64,000 bases of DNA from Aerosticca soli (GCF_003967035.1 NZ_AP018560.1:705001-769000); one strand, 5' to 3'. Counted from the first letter of the stretch, positions 29,152 to 39,528 are shown. Program-made: numbers and translations. Notes: generated from the sequence alone by a model not told the origin.

Positions 29152-29630
29152 ACGCACACGTGCATCGCAGCGCCTGGCGCGAACCGATGGTCTGGATGCT
29201 GGTAGGGCTGCCGCTGGCGGCGGTGGTGATCGGTTTCGGCTTGCTGTACGCCGCCGTGCGTCCTGGATCGCAGGACCTCGAATCGCCCGATCAGGTGAAG
29301 CACTGGGCCGGCATGCCGATCGCCCCGCAGCAGCTCACCCCGAAAGGACCGCTGGCGCAGGAGCTGATCGTGCGCAACAAGCCCGGCATGATCGAAGTGG
29401 TGCCGACCGATCCCCGTTTCCCGCGCGGCGGCAAGCTCACCCTGACCTTGACCGCCGATGCCGGGCCATCGCGCGTCTATCACCTGACGCCGAGCGAGCT
29501 GGGCTGGCATGGACCCGGCGAGGTGACGGAAAACCAGCCCTGGCACCTGCAGCTGAGCTCGGACAGCGCCACCTGGCATCTGCATGGGCAATGGTTGCCG
29601 CAGGCGCGCTTTGCCCGCCTGACCCCTTGA
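29148..29630 (+). CDS. fixH: FixH family protein (CcoH)
   Basis: A 160-residue protein with one N-terminal helix (about 13-35) preceded by WREPMVWML, typical of FixH/CcoH, and a periplasmic beta-rich domain containing GMIEVVPTDPRFPRGGKL. CcoH interacts with subunits of the oxidase and stabilises its assembly. It lies between ccoG and ccoI, its standard position, with its start codon overlapping ccoG's stop. Confidence 0.88.
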   Translation: MNAHVHRSAWREPMVWMLVGLPLAAVVIGFGLLYAAVRPGSQDLESPDQVKHWAGMPIAPQQLTPKGPLAQELIVRNKPGMIEVVPTDPRFPRGGKLTLTLTADAGPSRVYHLTPSELGWHGPGEVTENQPWHLQLSSDSATWHLHGQWLPQARFARLTP

Positions 29631-29646
29631 GCCACGAACGCGGCTT

Positions 29647-32028
29647 GTGGACCAGCGCGCCGTCATCGCCTGTTATCACTGCGGCGAACCGCTGACCGGC
29701 ACGCCGGTGTGGCTGGAACTGGATGGTGGGCTGCAGGGCTTCTGCTGCCATGGTTGCGCCACCGCCGCGCAGTGGATCCGGCAAGCCGATCTCGGTGATT
29801 ACTACCGGCTGCGCAGCGCCGCCGGTGCGCGGGTCGAGGCCGAGGCGGCCGATCTCGAAGCGTGGGATCGCCCCGACGTGATCGAAGGCCACGCCGTGCC
29901 GGTGGCCGGCGGTCTGGAGATCACCGTGCTCACCGACGGCATGCGCTGCGCCGCCTGCGCGTGGCTGATCAACCGCGCGCTGGAACGTGAGCCGGGCGTG
30001 TTCGACTGCAGCGCCAACGCGGTCACCGGACGCATCCGCATCGGCTGGGATCCGGCCCGCACGCGGCTTTCGCAGGTGCTCGGCCGCCTGGCGATGCTGG
30101 GCTACCGGCCGTATCTCGCGGCCGGCGCGATGGCCGAGCGCGAGCGCGTCGCCGACCGCCGGCGCTGGCTGCTGCGCCTGGGCGTGGCCGGGCTCGGCGC
30201 GATGCAGACCATGATGCTGTCCGAGGCGCTGTACCTGGATTTCGGCCATCACATGGCGCCGGCCACGCGCGACTTCTTCCGCTGGATCACGCTGCTGGTG
30301 TGCGCGCCGGTGGTGTTCTACTCGGGCTGGCCGTTCCTGGTCGGCTGCTGGCGCGAGCTGCGCCGGCGGCATCTGGGCATGGACACGCTGGTGGCGGTGT
30401 CCACGCTGCTGGCCTACTTCGCCAGCGTGGTCGAGACGCTGCGCCACGGCCCGGACGTGTGGTTCGACGCCGCCGCGATGTTCGTGTTCCTGCTGCTCGG
30501 CGCGCGCATGCTCGAACAGCGTGCGCGGCGCATCGCCAGCGCGCAGGTGGACACGCTGGCGCGCGCGCGGCCGGTGCTGGCGGTACGCGAACGCGACGAC
30601 GGCACGCGCGAATCGGTGCCGCTCGCCGCGTTGAAGGTCGGCGACGTCGCCTGGGTGGCGGCCGGCGAGACGGTGCCGGCCGATGGCGAATTGCTCGACG
30701 CGCACGGCGCGTTCGAGGAATCGCTGCTCACCGGCGAATCGCATCCGGTGAGCAAGACGCGCGGCGCCGCGGTGTTCGCCGGCACCATCTGTCGCGAGCA
30801 GCCCGTGCGCTTGCGCATCACCGGCACCGGGGCAGCCACGCGGCTGTCGCAACTCACCCGGCTGGTCGAACAGGCGCAGGCGCATCGGCCGCCGCTGGCG
30901 CGCTGGGCCGATCGCATCGGCAGCGTATTCGTGTTCGCGATGCTGATCGTCGCATCGCTCGTGTATCTGTACTGGCACCGGCACGATCCGTCGCGCGCGT
31001 TCGAGATCGCGCTGTCGGTGCTGGTGATCAGCTGCCCGTGCGCGCTGTCGCTGGCGGTGCCCGCAGCGCTCGCCGCCGCGCACGGCGCGCTGGCGCGGCT
31101 CGGCGTGCTGTCGGTGCGCGCCGAAGGCCTGGACGCGCTCGCCCGCGCCGACGCCGTGGTGTTCGACAAGACCGGCACGCTGACGCGCATCGATGCGCGC
31201 GTGCAGGTGGCGCAGACCTGCGACGGCTTCGACGCCGGCGAGGCGCTGGCGATCGCCGCCGCGCTGGAACGCGACAGCCGCCATCCGATCGCGGCGGCGT
31301 TTGCCGGCATCGCTATCGCGGACATGGCACGCGACGTGCGCGCCGTGCCCGGGCAGGGGCTCGAGGGCGATGTCGCCGGCAGGCATTGGCGGCTGGGGCG
31401 CGCCTCCTTCGCCGCCGCGCGCGACGACGATGGCCGCCTGTGGCTGGGCGACGGTCGGCGCGCGTTCGCCTGTTTCCGGCTGCAGGAAAACCTGCGCCCG
31501 GAGGCCGCGGACACCGTGCGAGCCTTGAGCGGGCTCGGCCTGGACATCCATCTGGCCAGTGGCGACGCCAGTCAGACGGTGTTGCCGCTCGCGCAAGGGC
31601 TCGGCATCGGCGAGGCGCATGCGCGGCAATCCTCCGAGGACAAGCTCGCGCTGGTGCGGCGCCTGCAACAACAGGGGCGCGTGGTGGCAATGGTTGGCGA
31701 TGGCCTGAACGATGCGCCGGTGCTGGCCGGCGCGGACGTCTCGATCGCGCTCGGCGAAGGCGCGGCGCTCGCCCAGCGCGCGGCCGACATGGTGCTCACC
31801 GCGCCGTCGCTGGAACGCATCCCGGCCGCGATCCGGCTGGCGCGGCGCACGCGGCGGATCATCCGCGAAAACTTCGCCTGGGCGATCGGCTACAACCTGC
31901 TCGCGCTGCCGCTGGCCGCTGCCGGCCGGGTCACGCCGGCGCTCGCCGCGCTCGGCATGGCGGCTTCCTCGCTGATCGTCACCGCCAACGCGCTGCGGCT
32001 TTTGCGCCTGCGCACGGAGAAGCCATGA
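29647..32028 (+). CDS. ccoI: CcoI (FixI), copper-exporting P1B-type ATPase for cbb3 assembly
   Basis: Supplies copper for the CuB site. The 793-residue product starts at GTG 29647 with a cysteine-rich N-terminal segment (ACYHCGEPL, FCCHGCATA), then an HMA domain with MRCAACAW, eight predicted helices including the ion site SCPCALS, the actuator TGES, the phosphorylation motif VFDKTGTLTR and hinge VGDGLNDAPVL. The Cys-rich start followed by a single HMA domain is typical of FixI, as opposed to general CopA exporters. Its stop overlaps ccoS by four bases. Confidence 0.95.
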   Translation: MDQRAVIACYHCGEPLTGTPVWLELDGGLQGFCCHGCATAAQWIRQADLGDYYRLRSAAGARVEAEAADLEAWDRPDVIEGHAVPVAGGLEITVLTDGMRCAACAWLINRALEREPGVFDCSANAVTGRIRIGWDPARTRLSQVLGRLAMLGYRPYLAAGAMAERERVADRRRWLLRLGVAGLGAMQTMMLSEALYLDFGHHMAPATRDFFRWITLLVCAPVVFYSGWPFLVGCWRELRRRHLGMDTLVAVSTLLAYFASVVETLRHGPDVWFDAAAMFVFLLLGARMLEQRARRIASAQVDTLARARPVLAVRERDDGTRESVPLAALKVGDVAWVAAGETVPADGELLDAHGAFEESLLTGESHPVSKTRGAAVFAGTICREQPVRLRITGTGAATRLSQLTRLVEQAQAHRPPLARWADRIGSVFVFAMLIVASLVYLYWHRHDPSRAFEIALSVLVISCPCALSLAVPAALAAAHGALARLGVLSVRAEGLDALARADAVVFDKTGTLTRIDARVQVAQTCDGFDAGEALAIAAALERDSRHPIAAAFAGIAIADMARDVRAVPGQGLEGDVAGRHWRLGRASFAAARDDDGRLWLGDGRRAFACFRLQENLRPEAADTVRALSGLGLDIHLASGDASQTVLPLAQGLGIGEAHARQSSEDKLALVRRLQQQGRVVAMVGDGLNDAPVLAGADVSIALGEGAALAQRAADMVLTAPSLERIPAAIRLARRTRRIIRENFAWAIGYNLLALPLAAAGRVTPALAALGMAASSLIVTANALRLLRLRTEKP

Positions 32029-32213
32029 CCATCCTGCTGGTGCTGATCCCGCTCAGCCTGGTGCTGCTGATCGTGGCCATCGGCGCGTTCGTGTGGGCGG
32101 TGCGCAAGGGTCAGTTCGACGATCTCGACACGCCCGCGCTCGACGTGCTGCACGACGACGAGCCGCCGTCGCGCGTCCGTCGCCATGAGGATCGCGACGA
32201 CCATGCCGATTGA
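32025..32213 (+). CDS. ccoS: CcoS, cbb3 oxidase maturation protein
   Basis: A 62-residue protein with one N-terminal helix (MTILLVLIPLSLVLLIVAIG) and the family segment AVRKGQFDDLDTPALDVL. CcoS is needed to insert haem and copper into CcoN. The four-base overlap with ccoI and the position at the end of ccoGHIS agree with the call. Its 3' end overlaps the SafE-type gene. Confidence 0.93.
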   Translation: MTILLVLIPLSLVLLIVAIGAFVWAVRKGQFDDLDTPALDVLHDDEPPSRVRRHEDRDDHAD

Positions 32214-32928
32214 CAGCCTGGCCCTGGTCGCCGCGCTGCTCACGGGCCTGCTCGGCGGCGTGCATTGCGCGGCGATGTGCGGCGGCATCGCCACCAGTTT
32301 CTCCTTGCGCGCGCAGACCGGCTGGCGCGGCGCCGCAGAACTCAACCTGGGGCGCGTCGCCGGCTACACCTTGGCCGGCGCGCTGGTCGGCGGCTTCGGC
32401 GCCGGTCTGCTCGGCTGGTTCGAGCACGGCTGGTTCGCCGCCGCGTTGCGCGTGGGCGTGGGTGTGGTGCTGGTCCTGGTCGCGCTGCGGCTGCTCGACC
32501 GTCAAGGCCGGCTGGCCTTTCTCGCCAAACCCGGCGCAAGGCTGTGGCGTCTCTTGCAACCCTTGCAGCGCCGGTTGCTGCCGGCGAACACCGTGCCGCG
32601 AAGATTGCTCGCCGGCATGCTGTGGGGCTGGCTGCCGTGCGGACTCAGCACCACCGTGCTCACCGTGGCGCTGCTGCAGGCGAGCGCGCGGGACGGCGCG
32701 CTGGTGATGGCTGCGTTCGGGCTCGGCACTTTGCCGGTGATGCTGCCGTTGACCTGGTCGGGCGCGCGGGTCGGACGCTGGCTGCAACGCCCTGTGCCGC
32801 GGCGCGCCGCCGCGCTGTTCGTGCTGGTCGCCGGCGCGCTCAGCATCGCCTCGCCGTGGCTGATGCAGGTGCCGGCGCTGCATGGCGTGCTCGGCGCGCT
32901 GGGCTGCGGCCCGCGCCTGCGCGGCTGA
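32203..32928 (+). CDS. TauE/SafE-type membrane transporter in the cbb3 locus
   Basis: A 241-residue polytopic inner-membrane protein (about six spans). Near the N-terminus it carries GGVHCAAMCGGIA, the HCxxMCGG motif found in SafE-type proteins next to cytochrome oxidase and copper genes, and further on GWLPCGLS. The Cys/Met/His motif suggests metal (copper) handling, not sulphite export, but that is inference. ATG 32203 was chosen; an in-frame ATG at 32185 is possible, and both overlap ccoS. It is the last gene of the operon, followed by a large hairpin. Confidence 0.85.
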   Translation: MPIDSLALVAALLTGLLGGVHCAAMCGGIATSFSLRAQTGWRGAAELNLGRVAGYTLAGALVGGFGAGLLGWFEHGWFAAALRVGVGVVLVLVALRLLDRQGRLAFLAKPGARLWRLLQPLQRRLLPANTVPRRLLAGMLWGWLPCGLSTTVLTVALLQASARDGALVMAAFGLGTLPVMLPLTWSGARVGRWLQRPVPRRAAALFVLVAGALSIASPWLMQVPALHGVLGALGCGPRLRG

Positions 32929-32965
32929 CGGGCGCCCTGCAAAAAACCTTACGCATCGACCGGAT

Positions 32966-32999
32966 GCGAACGAGGGCGCCACGCGGCGCCCTCGTTCGC
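32966..32999. terminator. Strong hairpin between the cbb3 operon and ahcY
   Basis: A perfect 15-bp stem (arms 32966-32980 and 32985-32999) closes on ACGC between two convergent transcripts. A second small hairpin, GCATC-GACCG-GATGC, overlaps its edge, and a run of six A (32941-32946) gives a T-run for the leftward ahcY transcript. It is probably a bidirectional terminator. Confidence 0.78.
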
Positions 33000-33024
33000 T
33001 GGGACGGTGCCGGAAGTGCGAGGC

Positions 33025-34452
33025 TCAGTAGCGGTAATGCTCCGGCTTGTACGGGCCGTCCACCGGCACGCCGAGATAGGCGGCCTGCTCGGGAGTGAGC
33101 TGGGTGAGCTTGACGCCGATCTTCTCCAGATGCAGGCGGGCGACCTCCTCGTCGAGCTTCTTGGGCAGGATGTAGACCTTGGGTTCGTAGCGGTCGCGGT
33201 TCTGCCACAGGTCGATCTGCGCCAGCGTCTGGTTGGAGAAGCTGTTGGACATCACGAAGCTGGGATGGCCGGTGGCGCAGCCCAGGTTCACCAGCCGGCC
33301 TTCGGCCAGCAGGAAGATTGCATGGCCGTCCGCGAAGGTGTACTTGTCCACCTGCGGCTTGATGTTGGTCTTCACCGCGCCGCTGGCGTTCAGGCGGTCG
33401 ACCTGGATCTCGTTGTCGAAGTGGCCGATGTTGCAGACGATGGCCTGGTCCTTCATCGCCTGCATGTGTTCGAGGCGGATGATGTCGCGGTTGCCGGTGG
33501 TGGTGACGTAGATGTCGGCGATGCCGAGCGTGTCCTCGACGGTCTTGACCTCGTAGCCTTCCATCGCCGCCTGCAGCGCGCAGATCGGGTCGATCTCGGT
33601 GACGATGACGCGGCAGCCGTAGGCGCGCAGGCTGGCCGCGCAACCCTTGCCGACGTCGCCGTAGCCGCACACCACGGCAACCTTGCCGGCCAGCATCACG
33701 TCCATCGCGCGCTTGAGGCCGTCGGCCAGCGACTCGCGGCAGCCGTAGAGGTTGTCGAACTTGGACTTGGTCACCGAGTCGTTGACGTTGATCGCCGGCA
33801 CCAGCAGCTTGCCGGCCTCGGCCAGTTGGTAGAGCCGGTGCACGCCGGTGGTGGTTTCCTCGGAGACGCCCTTCCACTCGGCGACGACGCGATGCCAGAA
33901 GCCGGGGCGTTCCTTGTGCACGCGCTTCAAGAGGTTCTTGATCACCTGCTCCTCGTGGCTGGACGAGGGCGCGTCCACCCAGCCATCGCCGTTCTCCAGT
34001 TCATAACCCTTGTGGATCAAGAGGGTGACGTCGCCGCCGTCGTCGACCACCAGCTGCGGCCCCTTGCCGTCGGGGAAGGTGAGCGCATCGAGCGTGCAGT
34101 CCCAGTATTCCTCCAGCGTCTCGCCCTTCCAGGCGAACACCGGCGTGCCGGCGGCGGCGATCGCGGCGGCGGCGTGGTCCTGGGTCGAGAAGATGTTGCA
34201 GGACGCCCAGCGCACGTCGGCACCGAGATCCTTCAGCGTCTCGATCAGCACCGCGGTCTGGATGGTCATGTGCAGCGAGCCGGTGACGCGCACGCCGGCA
34301 AGCGGCTTGGCCGGCGCGTATTTCCGGCGGATCGCCATCAGCCCCGGCATCTCGTGCTCGGCGATGTCGATTTCCTTGCGGCCCCAGTCGGCCAGGCCAA
34401 GGTCGCGGATCTTGTAATCGTGGGACGGCGTGTTCTGCATGGCGGCGTTCAT
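33025..34452 (-). CDS. ahcY: S-adenosylhomocysteine hydrolase
   Basis: Splits S-adenosylhomocysteine into adenosine and homocysteine, removing the inhibitory product of methylation. The 475-residue protein has the long insert typical of bacterial forms. Motifs: [44 protein letters not shown] (Lys near the active site), NAD-binding [15 protein letters not shown], and the C-terminal KPEHYRY. It is controlled by the SAH riboswitch in its leader (34511-34592). metF, its frequent partner, lies 9 kb away on the same strand. Confidence 0.97.
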   Translation of the reverse strand: MNAAMQNTPSHDYKIRDLGLADWGRKEIDIAEHEMPGLMAIRRKYAPAKPLAGVRVTGSLHMTIQTAVLIETLKDLGADVRWASCNIFSTQDHAAAAIAAAGTPVFAWKGETLEEYWDCTLDALTFPDGKGPQLVVDDGGDVTLLIHKGYELENGDGWVDAPSSSHEEQVIKNLLKRVHKERPGFWHRVVAEWKGVSEETTTGVHRLYQLAEAGKLLVPAINVNDSVTKSKFDNLYGCRESLADGLKRAMDVMLAGKVAVVCGYGDVGKGCAASLRAYGCRVIVTEIDPICALQAAMEGYEVKTVEDTLGIADIYVTTTGNRDIIRLEHMQAMKDQAIVCNIGHFDNEIQVDRLNASGAVKTNIKPQVDKYTFADGHAIFLLAEGRLVNLGCATGHPSFVMSNSFSNQTLAQIDLWQNRDRYEPKVYILPKKLDEEVARLHLEKIGVKLTQLTPEQAAYLGVPVDGPYKPEHYRY

Positions 34453-34510
34453 GGCTTGGGATTCTCTTCTTGAGGGTCGATGCGGTCCAAAGGGCGTGGG
34501 GACCGCGTTG

Positions 34511-34592
34511 GGCGAGCGCCGTTTGTTGCCGGCACCGCGTCGAGCCTGGCCTTTCCCGCTGGGGTGAGGTCGCAGCGCTCCTCGACGGATGC
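34511..34592 (-). ncRNA. SAH riboswitch in the ahcY leader
   Basis: On the minus strand the leader contains GAGGAGCGCTGCG (34571-34583) and CCAGGCTCG (34541-34549), the two conserved blocks of the S-adenosylhomocysteine riboswitch. They are framed by perfect P1 arms CGTCGAG/CTCGACG (34581-34587 and 34538-34544). GGCGCTCGCC (34511-34520) can pair with the AGCGC of the first block as the P4 pseudoknot arm. In this family SAH binding raises expression of SAH-recycling genes. It lies 58 bases upstream of ahcY, as expected. Confidence 0.92.
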
Positions 34593-34668
34593 TCGAAAAA
34601 CCATTGTAACGCCGCGCCCCGGCGCGGGCATTTTCGCTAGGCTTGACGTTCTTTAGACGGAGATGCCG

Positions 34669-37410
34669 ATGGAAGCCAGCCGCGAGTCCGACTACCTCTC
34701 CCACGATGGCCCCTTGCGCGAGGACGTCAACCGGCTTGGCACCCTGGTCGGCAACATGCTGGCCGAACAGGAGGGCGCGGATTTCTTCCATCGCGTGGAG
34801 TCCCTGCGTCAGGCGGCGATCCGCCGTCGGCGCGAGGGTGAGCCGGTAGCAGCGCTCGCCGCCGCGCTCACCGGCCTGCCGGCCGCGCAGGCCGAGGCCC
34901 TGGCGCGGGCCTTCGCGATCTATTTCCAGGCGGTCAACATCGCCGAGCGCGTGCACCGCATCCGCCGCCGTCGCGACTACCAGCGCGAGGGGCGTGGTCC
35001 GCAACCCGAGTCGCTGCGTGATGCGCTGCTCAAGCTTAAGGCGCAGGGCGTGCAGGCCGACGAGCTGCTCCGCTGGCTGACGCGGCTGCACGTGGAGCCG
35101 GTGTTCACCGCCCATCCCACCGAGGCGGTGCGGCGTTCGCTGCTGGAGAAGGAACAGATGATCGTGCGGGCGCTGATCGATGGCTTCGATCCCACCCGCA
35201 CGCCGCAGGAGCGCGCCGAGGACGACGACCGCATCTTCATGGCGCTGTCCTCGGGCTGGCAGACCGCCGAGGCCTCACCGGTGCGCCCCAGCGTGCAGGA
35301 CGAGCACCATCACGTCGGCTTCTACCTGGCCAACCCCATCTACCGCATCGTGCCGGCGTTCTACGAGGAACTCGCCAGCGCGCTCAACGACGTCTATGGC
35401 GTGGCGGTGGCCTTGCCGCGCCTGCTCACCTTCGCCACCTGGGTCGGCGGCGACATGGACGGCAATCCCAACGTCGGCGCCGACACCATCGCCAACAGCC
35501 TGGCCACCCAGCGTGCGCACGTGCTCGAGCACTATCTCGCCGACGTCGAGGCGCTGGCGCGGCTGCTGAGCCAGACCGAGGACCGCGTGCAGGTCTCCGA
35601 CGCCCTGCGCGAGCGGCTGGCCGACTATCGCCGGCGCTTTCCGCAGGCGGCCGCGCGCATTCGCCCGCGCCATGCGGACATGCCCTACCGCTGCCTGCTG
35701 ACGCTGATCCGCGCGCGCCTGGAGGCCACCCACCAGGACGGCCATCCGGAAGGCTATGCGTCCGCGGCGGAATTCGCTGGCGACCTGGAGCTTATCGATC
35801 GCAGCCTGATCGATCATCGCGGCCTGCACGCCGGCGCCTACGCGGTGCGCCGTGTGCTGCGCCGCGTGTGCACCTTCGGGTTCCATCTGGCGCGGCTGGA
35901 CGTGCGCCAGGATTCGCGCGTGCACGACGAGGCGCTGGCGGCGCTGTTCGACGATGCGCAGTGGCCGCAGCGGCCGGCTTCGGAGCGTGCGCAGCGCCTG
36001 CGCGAGGCGGCCAGCGGCGAGGCGTCCTTCGCCGCCGTCGACGCCGCGGTGGTGAAGTCGCTGCACGATGTCTTCGCCACCCTGCACGAGGCACGCCGGC
36101 GCTACGGCAGCGCGGCGATCGGGCTTTACATCATCAGCATGGCGCGCTCGGCCGCCGACGTCCTGGCGGTGCTGGCGCTGGCGCGCTACGGCGGCCTGGT
36201 CGAGTCGGCCACCACGCCTTCTCCCCGCGGGGCAGCGGAAGCCAACGGCATCGTGCCGCTCGACATCGCGCCGCTGTTCGAGACCATCGATGATCTCAAG
36301 AACGCGCCGGCCACGCTGCGCGCGCTGCTGGACGACCCGGTCTATCGGGTGCACCTGTCCGCGCGCGGCGATCGCCAGTGGGTGATGCTGGGCTATTCGG
36401 ACAGTGGCAAGGATGGCGGCACGCTGGCCTCGCGCTGGGCGTTGCAGCGCGCGCAGGTGGAACTCATGGAGGTGGCGCAGGCAGCCGGTGTCCGGCTCGC
36501 GTTCTTCCACGGCCGTGGCGGCTCGGCCAGCCGCGGCGGCGCGCGGCTCCTGCCGGCGCTGATGGCCTCGCCGCGCGGCTCGGTGGATGGCGTGCTGCGC
36601 GTCACCGAGCAGGGCGAGGTGATCCACCGCAAGTACGGCATCCGGGCGCTGGCGCTGCGCAATCTCGAGCAGGCCGTCGGCGCCACCCTGCGCGCGAGCC
36701 TACGCCCGCGCGAGGACGAGCCGCGCGAGGATCGCTGGCGCGCAACCATGCACGCGCTGGCCGATGAGAGCCGCCGGCATTACCGCGCGCTGGTCGAGCG
36801 GGAGGGCTTCGTCGACTACTTCCGCCTGGCCACGCCGATCGACGTCATCGAGCGCATGGCGCTGGGCTCGCGGCCGGCGCACCGGCGCAGCATGCGCGGC
36901 GTCGAGGATCTGCGCGCGATTCCGTGGGTATTCGCCTGGACCCAGTGCCGCGCCATCCTGACCGGCTGGTATGGCCTGGGCCATGCGTTGGCCTGGGGCG
37001 CCGAACGCCATGGCGAGGCGAGGCTCGTCGAGATGGCGCGCGACTGGCCGTTCTTCGTCAACCTGCTCGACGACGTGGCGATGGTGCTGGCCAAGTGCGA
37101 TCTGGACATCGCCGAGGCCTTTTCGCATCTCGCAGGGCCGCTGCACGAGGCGTTCTTCCCGCTGGTGCGCGAGGAGTTCGCGCGTACCGTGTCCTGGGTC
37201 GAGCGACTGAAGGGCGGTGCACTGCTGGCGGACAACCCGCGGCTGGCGGTGTCGATCCGCCTGCGCAATCCCTATGTCGATCCGATGAGCCTGCTGCAGG
37301 TCGATCTGCTCGCCCGCTGGCGCGCGGGCGGGGCGGCGGACGATGCGCTGCTGCGTGCGCTGGTGGCCTGTGTCAACGGCGTCGCCCAGGGGCTGCAGAA
37401 CACCGGCTGA
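34669..37410 (+). CDS. ppc: Phosphoenolpyruvate carboxylase
   Basis: Replenishes oxaloacetate from PEP and bicarbonate. The 913-residue product has all catalytic signatures: [13 protein letters not shown] (active-site His), the Mg/PEP region [25 protein letters not shown] (Lys), [12 protein letters not shown] (glycine-rich mobile loop), and [12 protein letters not shown]. The C-terminus ends LQNTG, the conserved end of bacterial PEPC. Two in-frame ATGs exist, 34663 and 34669; the GGAG directly before the first gives proper spacing only to the second. It is divergent from ahcY. Confidence 0.97.
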   Translation: MEASRESDYLSHDGPLREDVNRLGTLVGNMLAEQEGADFFHRVESLRQAAIRRRREGEPVAALAAALTGLPAAQAEALARAFAIYFQAVNIAERVHRIRRRRDYQREGRGPQPESLRDALLKLKAQGVQADELLRWLTRLHVEPVFTAHPTEAVRRSLLEKEQMIVRALIDGFDPTRTPQERAEDDDRIFMALSSGWQTAEASPVRPSVQDEHHHVGFYLANPIYRIVPAFYEELASALNDVYGVAVALPRLLTFATWVGGDMDGNPNVGADTIANSLATQRAHVLEHYLADVEALARLLSQTEDRVQVSDALRERLADYRRRFPQAAARIRPRHADMPYRCLLTLIRARLEATHQDGHPEGYASAAEFAGDLELIDRSLIDHRGLHAGAYAVRRVLRRVCTFGFHLARLDVRQDSRVHDEALAALFDDAQWPQRPASERAQRLREAASGEASFAAVDAAVVKSLHDVFATLHEARRRYGSAAIGLYIISMARSAADVLAVLALARYGGLVESATTPSPRGAAEANGIVPLDIAPLFETIDDLKNAPATLRALLDDPVYRVHLSARGDRQWVMLGYSDSGKDGGTLASRWALQRAQVELMEVAQAAGVRLAFFHGRGGSASRGGARLLPALMASPRGSVDGVLRVTEQGEVIHRKYGIRALALRNLEQAVGATLRASLRPREDEPREDRWRATMHALADESRRHYRALVEREGFVDYFRLATPIDVIERMALGSRPAHRRSMRGVEDLRAIPWVFAWTQCRAILTGWYGLGHALAWGAERHGEARLVEMARDWPFFVNLLDDVAMVLAKCDLDIAEAFSHLAGPLHEAFFPLVREEFARTVSWVERLKGGALLADNPRLAVSIRLRNPYVDPMSLLQVDLLARWRAGGAADDALLRALVACVNGVAQGLQNTG

Positions 37411-37470
37411 CGCGGTGCGCGCGGGCGATCGTGGCACGATAGCCGGCATCGGATTTCAAGGTGTCCAGCC

Positions 37471-38841
37471 ATGTCCATCGCACCGGCGCTCGTGCGCACG
37501 CTTGCCGGGATCTTCGGCCCCGCGCTCGCCACCGACGAGCCGAGCCGCATCGCCTACGCCTATGACAACTCCCGCCGCCACGCCCTGCCCGATGCGGTGG
37601 TGTTTCCCACCGAACATGCGCAGGTGGAGGCGCTGGTGCGCGCCTGCCGCGAACACCGCACGCCGCTCGTCGCGCGCGGGCGCGGCAGCAATACCACCGG
37701 CGCCAGCGTGCCGATCGAAGGCGGCGTGGTGGCGAGCTTCGAGCGCATGAACCGCATCCTGCGCATCGATCCGGACGACCGCCTGGCGGTGGTCGAGCCC
37801 GGCGTGCTCAACGGCGATCTGCAGCGCGCGCTCGCGCCGCACGGCTTCTTCTGGCCGCCCGATCCGAGTTCGGCGCCCTGGTGCAGCATCGGCGGCAATC
37901 TCGCCTGCAATGCCGCCGGACCGCGCGCGGTGAAGTACGGCACGCCGCGCGAGAACACGCTGGGCCTGCGCGCGGTGGCCGGCACCGGCGAGGGTTTCCG
38001 CTGCGGCACGCACACCAGCAAGGGCGCGACCGGCTACGACCTGACGCGCCTTTTGATCGGCGCGGAAGGCACGCTCGCGTTGATCACCGAGGCCACGCTC
38101 AAGCTCACGCCGAAGCCGACCGAAGTGCGCACGCTGCGCGCCACCTTCCGCGACGTCGAATCGGCTGCGCACGCGGTGGCGCGGATCATGGCCCAGCCGG
38201 TGACGCCCTGCGCGCTGGAGTTCATCGACGAGGTGGCGCTCAAGCTCGCCCACGACCACGCGCCGGAGGCCGGCATCCCGCTCGCCGGCGCGCTCTTGAT
38301 GATCGAGGTGGACGGCGAGCCCGCGGTGCTGCCGGCGGCGGTCGAGGCCGTCTCGCGCGCCGCCCGTGGCGAGGGGCTGGAGGAACTGCGCGTCGCCCGC
38401 GATGCCGCCGAGACGCAGGCGCTGTGGGCGGCGCGCAAGGCGCTCTCGCCGGCCCAGCGCACCATCGCGCCGGACAAGATCAACGAGGACGTGGTGGTGC
38501 CGGTCAGCCGCCTGCCCGCGCTCATCGCAGGCATCCGCAGGCTGGCCGCCCGGCACGACGTGCTGGTCGTCACCTTCGGCCATGCCGGCAACGGCAACCT
38601 GCACGTCAACCTGCTGCCGCGCGACGCCGCCGAGCGCGAGCGCGCACACGCCTGCCTCGCCGAGCTGTTCGCGCTGGTGGTGGCGCTGGAAGGCACGCTT
38701 TCGGGCGAGCATGGCATCGGCCTTGCCAAGCGGCCGTTCATGCCGCTCGCGCTGGAACCGGCGACGCTGGGATTGATGCGTGCGGTCAAGCACGCCTTCG
38801 ACCCGGACGGCATCCTGAACCCCGGCAAGTTGCTGCCGTAG
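37471..38841 (+). CDS. FAD-linked oxidase, D-lactate dehydrogenase (cytochrome)/GlcD-like
   Basis: A 456-residue flavoprotein with the FAD_binding_4 (PCMH) fold: VVFPTEHAQVEALVRACREH, ARGRGSNTTGASVPIEGG, FWPPDPSSAPWCSIGGNLACNA, RLLIGAEGTLALITEATLKL. The C-terminal FAD-oxidase domain ends with HAGNGNLHVNLLPRD, GEHGIGLAKR and FDPDGILNPGKLLP. It probably oxidises D-lactate, glycolate or a related 2-hydroxy acid and passes electrons to the respiratory chain. No glcE/glcF partners are adjacent, favouring a stand-alone D-lactate dehydrogenase. Substrate is unproven. Confidence 0.86.
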   Translation: MSIAPALVRTLAGIFGPALATDEPSRIAYAYDNSRRHALPDAVVFPTEHAQVEALVRACREHRTPLVARGRGSNTTGASVPIEGGVVASFERMNRILRIDPDDRLAVVEPGVLNGDLQRALAPHGFFWPPDPSSAPWCSIGGNLACNAAGPRAVKYGTPRENTLGLRAVAGTGEGFRCGTHTSKGATGYDLTRLLIGAEGTLALITEATLKLTPKPTEVRTLRATFRDVESAAHAVARIMAQPVTPCALEFIDEVALKLAHDHAPEAGIPLAGALLMIEVDGEPAVLPAAVEAVSRAARGEGLEELRVARDAAETQALWAARKALSPAQRTIAPDKINEDVVVPVSRLPALIAGIRRLAARHDVLVVTFGHAGNGNLHVNLLPRDAAERERAHACLAELFALVVALEGTLSGEHGIGLAKRPFMPLALEPATLGLMRAVKHAFDPDGILNPGKLLP

Positions 38842-38847
38842 CGTCTT

Positions 38848-39471
38848 TCAGCCGCGCGCCGCGCCGGCGAGCAAACCCAGCGCAAAGAACAGGAACACCA
38901 GGCCGGCCGCGCCGTCGATCCAGCGCGCCGCGCGCAGGTAGCCACGGCGCAGGGCGGGACTGGTGAACACCCGCACCACCAGCGCGAACCAGGCCAGCGT
39001 CTCGGCCACTACCAGCAGCCACAGCCCCCAGCGTTCGGCCGCGCGCATGCCCGCGCCGGTGAAGGCGGAAAACACGCTGCCGAAATACACCAGCGCCTTG
39101 GGATTGGAGAGATTGGTCAGCAGGCCGGCGCGCAGGCTGGACCAGGCATCCTGCGGCAGCTTGGCGGCGGCTTGGCCACCGGCCACGCCGCGCCGGGCGG
39201 CCTCGAACAGCCGCAGGCCCAGCCAGAGGAGATACGCGCCGCCCGCGGCCATCAGCACCCGCTGCAGCCAGCGGTATCGGTGCAGCAGCCAGTCCAGACC
39301 GAGCAGGGCGAGCGCCGCCCACACCGCCACGCCGAGTGCGATGCCGACGACACCGGCCATGGCCTGTCGCCGCGAGCGGGCGAGCGCCGTCTGCGAGACG
39401 AAGAAGAAATCCGGCCCAGGGCTCATCAAGGCCAGCCACTGCACCAGGGCGACGCTCAGGAAAAGGTGCAT
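38848..39471 (-). CDS. LysE/RhtB-family amino-acid exporter
   Basis: A 207-residue inner-membrane protein with about six spans. The N-terminal MSPGPDFFFVSQTAL is the LysE-family signature (PGP motif), followed by GVAVWAALALLGL, AGGAYLLWLGLRL and NLSNPKALVYFGSVF. Such proteins export amino acids such as threonine, homoserine or lysine; substrate is unknown. The gene is convergent with the flavoprotein, with a six-base gap. Confidence 0.88.
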   Translation of the reverse strand: MHLFLSVALVQWLALMSPGPDFFFVSQTALARSRRQAMAGVVGIALGVAVWAALALLGLDWLLHRYRWLQRVLMAAGGAYLLWLGLRLFEAARRGVAGGQAAAKLPQDAWSSLRAGLLTNLSNPKALVYFGSVFSAFTGAGMRAAERWGLWLLVVAETLAWFALVVRVFTSPALRRGYLRAARWIDGAAGLVFLFFALGLLAGAARG

Positions 39472-39528
39472 GACGACTCGCCGGCTTGCCGGATGCGGCC
39501 CCCACCCGGCAGGGCGAGGGCCGTGCGT

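Noticed and set aside
29437-31671. 744-codon minus-strand frame opposite ccoI
   Set aside because: Antisense to ccoI and its composition mirrors codon bias of the real gene.
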